64,000 bases of DNA. It comes from CALKGK01 sp964649515. GTDB taxonomy: Bacteria > Bacteroidota > Bacteroidia > Flavobacteriales_D > Sanyastnellaceae. Made by a program: the position numbers and the translations under genes. The stretch spans positions 13,969 through 77,968 of the forward strand of contig CAZYPV010000004.1 in the NCBI GenBank assembly GCA_964649515.1, written 5' to 3'. Shown here one piece after another: positions 58,179 to 64,000 of this stretch (the stretch's first letter is position 1; each line of letters opens with the position of its first letter). Below the pieces are notes generated by a model. The model searched no databases and was not told the DNA's origin. It worked only from the letters and a program-made list of their open reading frames with translations.

Positions 58179-59546
58179 ATGTTGGAACAAATTGCTTTCG
58201 TGCTCGTCTTCATCGCTGGAGTGAGCCTTTTTGCACTCAGAATAAAAGCCATTCGCAGAAACATTCTCCTCGGTAGGGACGATGATCGCTCAGACAATTC
58301 CTCCGCCCGTTGGAAAACCATGGCCCTTGTTGCCTTAGGACAGTCAAAAATGGTTGTTCGTCCTGTTGCGGGAATCATGCACATCTTGATCTACCTCGGG
58401 TTTGTGATCATCAACATTGAAGTGCTTGAAATCATCATCGACGGAGTTACTGGTCATCATAGAATCTTCGCTGGCATTGGTGGACCGTATGATTTTCTCA
58501 TTGGCAGTTTTGAAATCCTTGCTCTAGGTGTTTTGGTTTCTTGTGTTGTTTTTTTAGCCCGAAGAAACCTCCTCAAAATCAAGCGCTTTCATTCTGCTGA
58601 AATGACCCAATGGCCGAAGTCAGATGCCAACATCATTTTGGTGGTTGAAATCCTTTTGATGTTTGCCTTTTTGAGCATGAATTCCTGTGATGCCTTGCTT
58701 CAAGGAGCATTACTTCAAGCCCAAGCAAGTGGAGGTGAAATCTCGGAGCAACTCAGTCATTACACTCAAGCTGGAAGTTTTCCCATCAGCCAATTTTTGA
58801 ATCCGCTTTACGAGGGGATGAGTGTTTCTGGTCTCATCTTCATGGAGCGTTTCATGTGGTGGTTTCACATCGTTGGAATTTTGGGCTTCTTGGTATATGT
58901 TCCTTACTCGAAACATTTCCACATCTTTTTGGCCTTCCCCAATACCTATTATAGCAACCTCAATCCCAAAGGTGGCTTCAACAACATGGAAGCCGTAACG
59001 AAGGAAGTACAGCTCATGATGGACCCTAGTGCGGATCCTTACGCTGCACCAGACCCAGATGCTGCACCTCCTGCCAAGTTTGGAGCTAAAGATGCGAATG
59101 ACCTTACTTGGAAGCAATTGATGGACAGCTACAGCTGCACTGAATGTGGAAGATGTACGAGTCAATGTCCCGCCAACCAAACCGGAAAACTGCTCTCTCC
59201 AAGAAAAATCATGATGGACACGCGCGATCGAATTGAAGAGATTGGGAAGAACATGGACAAGAACAAAGGCACTTTTCAAGATGACGGAAAGACCTTGCTT
59301 GGAGATTACATTAGTGAGGAAGAATTGTGGGCATGTACCTCATGCAATGCCTGTGTTGAAGCTTGTCCGGTCAACATCGACCCCCTCGGCATCATTGTAG
59401 ATTTGAGAAGGTACCTCATCATGGAAGAAAGCAAATCACCAGAATCCATCACCGCCATGTTCAACAACATTGAAAACAATGGCGCGCCGTGGGCTTTCCC
59501 CGCCTCTGATCGAGGCAAATGGACCGAAGAAATGAACGAAGCCTAA
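58179..59546 (+). CDS. Membrane 4Fe-4S oxidoreductase, HdrC/NarI-like (455 aa)
   Basis: N-terminal membrane part with about five helices (to about 270), then a ferredoxin-like domain with two CxxCxxCxxxCP clusters: CTECGRCTSQCP (about 318) and CTSCNACVEACP (about 386). This is the arrangement of HdrC-like subunits fused to a cytochrome-b-type membrane domain. With the next gene it should form a membrane complex passing electrons between the quinone pool and a soluble thiol or ferredoxin partner. Partner and substrate are unknown. Confidence 0.85.
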   Translation: MLEQIAFVLVFIAGVSLFALRIKAIRRNILLGRDDDRSDNSSARWKTMALVALGQSKMVVRPVAGIMHILIYLGFVIINIEVLEIIIDGVTGHHRIFAGIGGPYDFLIGSFEILALGVLVSCVVFLARRNLLKIKRFHSAEMTQWPKSDANIILVVEILLMFAFLSMNSCDALLQGALLQAQASGGEISEQLSHYTQAGSFPISQFLNPLYEGMSVSGLIFMERFMWWFHIVGILGFLVYVPYSKHFHIFLAFPNTYYSNLNPKGGFNNMEAVTKEVQLMMDPSADPYAAPDPDAAPPAKFGAKDANDLTWKQLMDSYSCTECGRCTSQCPANQTGKLLSPRKIMMDTRDRIEEIGKNMDKNKGTFQDDGKTLLGDYISEEELWACTSCNACVEACPVNIDPLGIIVDLRRYLIMEESKSPESITAMFNNIENNGAPWAFPASDRGKWTEEMNEA

Positions 59547-59564
59547 ACCCAAAAAGTAGAAAAC

Positions 59565-60362
59565 ATGTCACAAGCAATACACGTGCCTACCATGGCAGAA
59601 ATGCTCGCAAAAGGAGAAACACCTGAAGTGCTTTTTTGGGTAGGGTGTTCTGGAAGTTTTGACGACCGAGCAAAGAAAATCACCAAAGCCATTGCCAAAA
59701 TCCTTACGCATGCTGGAGTAAAGTTTGCTGTTTTAGGAGCGGAAGAATCCTGCACAGGAGACCCGGCAAAAAGAGCGGGAAATGAGTTCTTGTATCAAAT
59801 GCAAGCCATGCAGAACATCATGGTTTTGAACGGCTACGAGATCAAAAACATCGTAACCGGGTGCCCACACTGCTTCAACATCATGAAGAACGAGTACCCC
59901 GAACTTGGCGGAAACTACGAAGTTCAGCATCACACTCAATTCATCAACCAGCTGATTAAGGACGGTCGGCTTCAAGTGAAAGACGGTGAAATCTTCAAAG
60001 GAAAACGCATCACTTTCCACGACCCTTGCTATTTGGGTAGAGGAAATGATGTTTATGAAGCACCGCGATCTGTGCTTCAGCAATTGGATGCCGAACTTGT
60101 GGAAATGCGGAGATGCAAAAAACAAGGACTTTGTTGTGGGGCAGGTGGAGCTCAAATGTTCAAAGAAGCAGAACCGGGGAACAAGGAAGTCAACATTGAA
60201 CGAACAGAAGAAGCACTGGAAGTGAAGCCCAATGTAATCGCTACAGGTTGTCCGTTTTGCAACACCATGATGACCGATGGCGTGAAAAATTTTGAAAAAG
60301 AAGGCAGTGTTGACGTAAAAGACATCGCTGAATTGATTGCGGAAGCAGCAGACCTTCTTTAA
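59565..60362 (+). CDS. CCG-domain Fe-S protein, HdrB/LutA-like (265 aa)
   Basis: Two cysteine-rich CCG domains: WVGCSGSFDDRAKK with EESCTGDPAKRAGNE and GCPHCFNIMKNEYP in the first, HDPCYLGRGNDVYEAPR with KKQGLCCGAGGAQMF and GCPFCNTMM in the second. HdrB-type CCG modules bind non-cubane Fe-S clusters used in disulfide chemistry; LutA/GlcF proteins use them in hydroxyacid oxidation. It is 18 bases after the membrane Fe-S gene and clearly its partner. Confidence 0.88.
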   Translation: MSQAIHVPTMAEMLAKGETPEVLFWVGCSGSFDDRAKKITKAIAKILTHAGVKFAVLGAEESCTGDPAKRAGNEFLYQMQAMQNIMVLNGYEIKNIVTGCPHCFNIMKNEYPELGGNYEVQHHTQFINQLIKDGRLQVKDGEIFKGKRITFHDPCYLGRGNDVYEAPRSVLQQLDAELVEMRRCKKQGLCCGAGGAQMFKEAEPGNKEVNIERTEEALEVKPNVIATGCPFCNTMMTDGVKNFEKEGSVDVKDIAELIAEAADLL

Positions 60363-60395
60363 TTGCTCAGTCCCCTATTGAATTGCCTATCTTTG
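60363..60395 (+). promoter_or_regulatory. Promoter of fabG
   Basis: TTG at 60363-60365, 22-base spacer, TATCTTTG at 60388-60395, 21 bases before the ATG. Exact -7 element. Confidence 0.55.
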
Positions 60396-60416
60396 GCTTG
60401 AAATTATTAAAAGCAC

Positions 60417-61163
60417 ATGAACTTGTTAGCAGGAAAAGTAGCGCTCATCACCGGCGCCTCAAGAGGAATTGGAAAAGGCATCGCTCAGAAATTTGTTGAA
60501 GCCGGAGCCACTGTAATTTTCACCTATGTTTCATCAGACGAAAAAGCAAGAGCTTTAGAAGCTGAACTTACCGCCCAAGGAGGAACCGCGAAAGGATTCA
60601 AATCGAATGCCGCTGAGTTTGCAGCATCTCAAACCTTGGTGGATGAAATCATGAAAGAATTTGGTCAAATTGATATTGTGATCAATAATGCCGGTATTAC
60701 CCGAGACAATCTTTTGATGCGCATGAGCGAGGAGCACTGGGATGAAATTATGGACATCAACCTCAAATCGTGTTTCAACATTACCAAAGCGGTGATGCGA
60801 CCAATGCTTAAAGCGAGAAAAGGATCCATCATCAATATGAGTAGTGTGGTGGGTGTGAAGGGAAATGCGGGTCAAGCCAATTACGCCGCATCGAAAGCCG
60901 GAATCATTGGTTTCACGAAGTCGGTAGCCGCTGAGCTCGGTTCTAGAAACATCCGCTGTAACGCCATTGCCCCTGGATTCATTGAAACAGAAATGACCGG
61001 AGCTCTTGATGAAAAAGTGGTACAAGAATGGAGAGACGCTATTCCACTCAAAAGAGGTGGAAGTACAGAAGACGTTGCCAATCTTGCACTATTCTTGGCC
61101 TCTGACATGAGTGCCTATATTACCGGACAAGTAATCAATGTCGATGGTGGCATGTTAATGTAA
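60417..61163 (+). CDS. fabG: 3-oxoacyl-ACP reductase FabG (248 aa)
   Basis: Short-chain dehydrogenase: cofactor motif ALITGASRGIGKGIA, NNAG in IVINNAGITRDN, catalytic Ser143, Tyr156 and Lys160 in MSSVVGVKGNAGQANYAASK, and the C-terminal YITGQVINVDGGM. Length and sequence fit FabG, which reduces 3-oxoacyl-ACP with NADPH in fatty-acid elongation. It has its own promoter and is followed 6 bases later by the BatA-like gene. Confidence 0.94.
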   Translation: MNLLAGKVALITGASRGIGKGIAQKFVEAGATVIFTYVSSDEKARALEAELTAQGGTAKGFKSNAAEFAASQTLVDEIMKEFGQIDIVINNAGITRDNLLMRMSEEHWDEIMDINLKSCFNITKAVMRPMLKARKGSIINMSSVVGVKGNAGQANYAASKAGIIGFTKSVAAELGSRNIRCNAIAPGFIETEMTGALDEKVVQEWRDAIPLKRGGSTEDVANLALFLASDMSAYITGQVINVDGGMLM

Positions 61164-61169
61164 GCCGCT

Positions 61170-63257
61170 TTGAGTCTTCTCTTTGAACATCCCGTTTGGC
61201 TGCTCCTTCCGGGGGGCTTGTTAGCATTTTTGCTGGCTTTGTGGTTGTATCGCTCTGATAAAACCACGCGCCACTTATCGGGAGTTCTTCGCTTTGTTTT
61301 GGGAGCGCTCCGTTTTCTTGCCCTGTTTATTTTGATTGTGCTGCTGCTCAAACCGCTCATCAAATCGCTTGAAACGGAAACGGAAACTCCCCTCATCGTC
61401 ATTGCCCAAGATAACTCCGAAAGTTTGGCCCTCACGGGAGATTCCACCTTCATGAAAGAGGTTTATCCGGAGCAAATTCGCACCCTCTCACGCGCATTGG
61501 AGGAAGATTATCGAATTCAGTCTTACCGCTTTGGAGAAGGACTTGACCCCGGCTTAGATGGCATTAATTACACCCATGCGTTTACCAATTTCAGCGGACT
61601 CTTTGACGAACTCTTCAATCAGTACAGTCATCGAAACTTAGGGGCCGTCATCATTGCTAGCGATGGCATTTACAATAAAGGTCGAGACCCGAGCTACATG
61701 TTCAGCAAACTCAACGTACCAGTTTACACCATCGCCTTGGGAGACACTTTACAACGAAAAGACCTTCTTATTCAAGATGTTGTGCACAATCGCCTTGCCT
61801 ATCTTGGAAATTTCTTCCCGCTCAAAATACAACTTGCAGCAAAGAAGTGTGCTGGAGAAAAAGTGCGCATTGAAGTTCTGAGGAAGGGTCAAGTTGTATT
61901 CAGTCAAGAAGAAACCATCGACAAAAACAATCAGGAGTTCACCGTTCCTGTGCAATTGGAAGCCAAAGAAGTCGGATTACAGCGGTATTCGGTGCGTCTC
62001 AATGTGCTGGAGGATGAGATTAGTGAAGTGAATAATCGTCAGGACATCTTTATTGACGTATTGGATACCCGCCAGAAAATTTTGATTTTGGCCGCAGCCC
62101 CTCACCCAGATATTGCGGCTTTCAGAAGCAGCATTGAAAGCAACCAGAACTATGAAGTAGAAGTGGTCTTGGCGGATGATTTTAAGGGACAGATCAGTGA
62201 TTATAGTCTCGTTGTGTTCCATCAACTCCCCAGCAAAGGAGCACTTGGAATGGAACAAATATCGGAAGCGAAAAAAATGAAAGTCCCCATGTTTTTTATC
62301 ATGGGTGCACAGAGCAATTTTGCCCAATTCAATGAACTCGGCTTGGGTTACCAACTGCTCAATCATCAAGGCAATGTGAACGATGTGAATCCACTTTTTG
62401 CTGAAGGATTTAAGGTATTTCAACTGAGCGACACCGAAAAAAAACTGTTTGCAAAGCTCCCGCCGCTTCAGGTGCCTTTTGGAGAATTTGTGAGCAGTCC
62501 AAGCACTCAAACCATACTCTACCAAAGTATTGGTCGAATCGCTACAGAAATCCCGATGCTCTCTTTTCAGCAGAACCAAGACCAAAAAATTGCCCTGCTT
62601 TCGGGTGAAGGCATTTGGCGATGGAGGATGATTGACTACTTGAACTCGGGCAACCACGATACCTTCAACTCCTTCATGAAAAAAACAGTTCAATTCATGG
62701 CAGCGAAAGACGACAAGCGTCCATTTCGTGTTGAAGGGAAAACCGCGCTTTTGGAAAATGAACAAATACGATTTAGCGCCGAAGTGTATGACGCCAATTA
62801 TGCACCCATTCCTGGTAAAGACATCCGTTTGAACATCATCAACAGCAGTGATGAACAGTTTGATTTCACCTTCTCTCCTGAAAATGAAAGCTACCGATTG
62901 AATGCAGGACGCCTTCCGGTTGATCAGTACCGTTGGGAAGCCGAAGTCAACATAGCAGGAAAGACCTACAAAGAGCGGGGAGAATTTAGCGTTTCACCAT
63001 TGCAGTTGGAAATGGTCAACCTTCAAGCAGATCACCAGATGCTCTATCGATTGGCGCTTCAAAATGGAGGCGAAATGGTGAGCAAAGAACAAATTGGCGG
63101 ACTGGCCGATCTTATTCGAAACAACGGTGAAGTTGTTAGTTTGAGTTATGAACGGAAGACCTTATCGGATCTCATTCGCTGGGAGATTCTCCTTCTTCTT
63201 CTCGCCCTGCTTTTATCAGCTGAGTGGCTCCTGAGAAAAGTGAACGGAACTTATTAA
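61170..63257 (+). CDS. BatA/VWA-like large membrane protein (695 aa)
   Basis: Two N-terminal helices (HPVWLLLPGGLLAFLLALWL; ALRFLALFILIVLLLKPLI) in the BatA style, then a VWA-like domain with a MIDAS-type DNSES (DxSxS) and VIIASDGIYNKGRDP, several beta domains, and one C-terminal helix (LIRWEILLLLLALLLSAEWLL). Proteins of this shape in Bacteroidota are annotated only as hypothetical or VWA-domain proteins. The start is TTG 61170; no ATG fits a shorter N-terminus that keeps the first helix. Function unknown. Confidence 0.8.
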   Translation: MSLLFEHPVWLLLPGGLLAFLLALWLYRSDKTTRHLSGVLRFVLGALRFLALFILIVLLLKPLIKSLETETETPLIVIAQDNSESLALTGDSTFMKEVYPEQIRTLSRALEEDYRIQSYRFGEGLDPGLDGINYTHAFTNFSGLFDELFNQYSHRNLGAVIIASDGIYNKGRDPSYMFSKLNVPVYTIALGDTLQRKDLLIQDVVHNRLAYLGNFFPLKIQLAAKKCAGEKVRIEVLRKGQVVFSQEETIDKNNQEFTVPVQLEAKEVGLQRYSVRLNVLEDEISEVNNRQDIFIDVLDTRQKILILAAAPHPDIAAFRSSIESNQNYEVEVVLADDFKGQISDYSLVVFHQLPSKGALGMEQISEAKKMKVPMFFIMGAQSNFAQFNELGLGYQLLNHQGNVNDVNPLFAEGFKVFQLSDTEKKLFAKLPPLQVPFGEFVSSPSTQTILYQSIGRIATEIPMLSFQQNQDQKIALLSGEGIWRWRMIDYLNSGNHDTFNSFMKKTVQFMAAKDDKRPFRVEGKTALLENEQIRFSAEVYDANYAPIPGKDIRLNIINSSDEQFDFTFSPENESYRLNAGRLPVDQYRWEAEVNIAGKTYKERGEFSVSPLQLEMVNLQADHQMLYRLALQNGGEMVSKEQIGGLADLIRNNGEVVSLSYERKTLSDLIRWEILLLLLALLLSAEWLLRKVNGTY

Positions 63258-63268
63258 ACTCCTTTTTC

Positions 63269-63904
63269 ATGGAACAAGCCCAAACTTCATCCAAACAGAA
63301 GGCAACTCGCTTCGGGCTGATTTTCTTGGCACTGCTGCTGAGCTGTTTCTTGTTTAGAAATCACATCTTCCATTCCATGGGGAATTACCTCATCAAGGAA
63401 AGTGCATTGGTGGAAGCCGACGCCATTGTTGTATTGGGAGGAGCCTCTTTTGAACGAGGAAGTCATGCCAGTGAGCTTTATCACAGCAGATATGCGGATC
63501 AAATGGTATGCACCGGAGGAAACACTCCTTATTCACTAAAAGCCATCGGAAGCCCCATGATCGAAGCACAGGTGAGTAAGCTGGTACTCGTTCAGCGGGG
63601 AGTTCCTTCAGAAGACATCACCTGTTTGGAAAGCGCCACCAGCACCTTTGAAGAAGCTCAAGAGTTGAGGCAATATGCCGATTCAATGCAATGGAAACGC
63701 ATCATCATTGTGAGCAGCAAGTTTCACACCCGAAGAGTGTCGAAAGTCTTTGATAAGGCATTTCGGGAAACTGAGGTAGAATTGATTTACAGCGGAGCTC
63801 CCAGTTTGACCTATGACGAAAACCAGTGGTGGAAATCAGAGGAAGGAATGATCATGGTGAACAACGAGTACATGAAGTTGCTTTATTACGCCTTTGTGCA
63901 TTGA
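63269..63904 (+). CDS. YdcF/SanA-like DUF218 protein (211 aa)
   Basis: One N-terminal helix (RFGLIFLALLLSCFLF) anchors a DUF218 domain: LVEADAIVVLGGASFERGSH, QMVCTGGNTPYS, SEDITCLESATSTFEEA, KRIIIVSSKFHTRRVSKVF. DUF218 proteins are linked to envelope and vancomycin-barrier phenotypes in E. coli (SanA), but their reaction is unclear. Start ATG 63269 lies 11 bases after the previous stop. Confidence 0.88.
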   Translation: MEQAQTSSKQKATRFGLIFLALLLSCFLFRNHIFHSMGNYLIKESALVEADAIVVLGGASFERGSHASELYHSRYADQMVCTGGNTPYSLKAIGSPMIEAQVSKLVLVQRGVPSEDITCLESATSTFEEAQELRQYADSMQWKRIIIVSSKFHTRRVSKVFDKAFRETEVELIYSGAPSLTYDENQWWKSEEGMIMVNNEYMKLLYYAFVH

Positions 63905-63932
63905 TAAAGATTGTTCAACGTACAAAGTAAGT

Positions 63933-64000
63933 TTAAGGCTGCGCTGGTTGAGGTTGCTGGCGCAACTGTTTAGGCGCTTTCGCGGTGGGGTTTAGTTGGC
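63933..64000 (-). CDS. Possible C-terminal tail of a minus-strand gene (truncated by window edge)
   Basis: The minus strand is open from the edge to TAA at 63935-63933 and would read QLNPTAKAPKQLRQQPQPAQP, a Pro/Gln-rich basic tail. The frame is too short to judge, and it could be chance. The gap 63905-63932 shows nothing else. Confidence 0.3.
   Translation of the reverse strand, partial: QLNPTAKAPKQLRQQPQPAQP

Overview
The window looks like chromosomal DNA from a marine-type flavobacterium (Bacteroidota, order Flavobacteriales). The indicators are a single-chain SecDF, type IX secretion cargo of both kinds (a short C-terminal sorting domain and a CHU_C/gliding-motility-type domain), a PorP/SprF protein, a BshB1-type bacillithiol gene, a long-form IspH, a flavobacterial carotenoid cluster, and promoters of the Bacteroidota type (TAnnTTTG at -7, no strong Shine-Dalgarno sequences). 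It is densely coding. No gap exceeds about 170 bases, and I see no insertion sequence, prophage, integrase, CRISPR array, rRNA or replication origin. One tRNA is present (His, GTG).

Layout. 1-3.4 kb: a PafA-like phosphatase and an M61 peptidase. 3.4-5.8 kb: an array of seven tiny membrane proteins (DUF2752 twice, TM2 twice, DUF2085, a CCC-motif protein, an unnamed one). 5.8-16 kb: DUF4159, SecDF, TatA, a Ca/Na antiporter, AlkB, PanB, a pseudouridine synthase, thioredoxin reductase, an M15 peptidase, CorA and tRNA-His. 16-21 kb: a glycosyltransferase and flippase pair, glutathione peroxidase with BshB1, and a LysM/M23 peptidase. 21.1-27.8 kb: an eight-gene carotenoid operon (crtI, crtB, unknown, idi, crtD, cruF, crtZ, crtYcd), which predicts a monocyclic hydroxylated carotenoid of the saproxanthin type. 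27.8-32.9 kb, minus strand: an operon of an unknown gene, mutL and two rhomboids, then ispH. 33-40 kb: small secreted proteins, saccharopine dehydrogenase, and a DUF4476/CsgG-like/LPP20/LPP20 lipoprotein group.

40-52 kb is the cell-surface region. It holds a T9SS cargo with a Cys/Asp repeat array, then a seven-gene operon of lipoproteins, a Tat-type DUF1501-like protein, a lipoprotein with a haem-like CX4CH motif, a giant type-B T9SS cargo and PorP/SprF. 52-64 kb: a tiny conserved membrane protein, RidA, TrpG/PabA, LptD, an AmiC-like amidase, an MlaD/MCE protein, a two-gene Fe-S oxidoreductase, FabG, a BatA/VWA-like membrane protein, a YdcF-like protein, and possibly the tail of a minus-strand gene at the right edge.

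The best candidates for something undescribed are the 43.4-52.0 kb surface operon, the CsgG/LPP20/DUF4476 group, the small-membrane-protein array, the unknown periplasmic protein inside the carotenoid operon, and a recurring promoter layout in which the -7 box lies four bases from the start codon, predicting leaderless mRNAs. All family calls were made by reading motifs; no database search was run.
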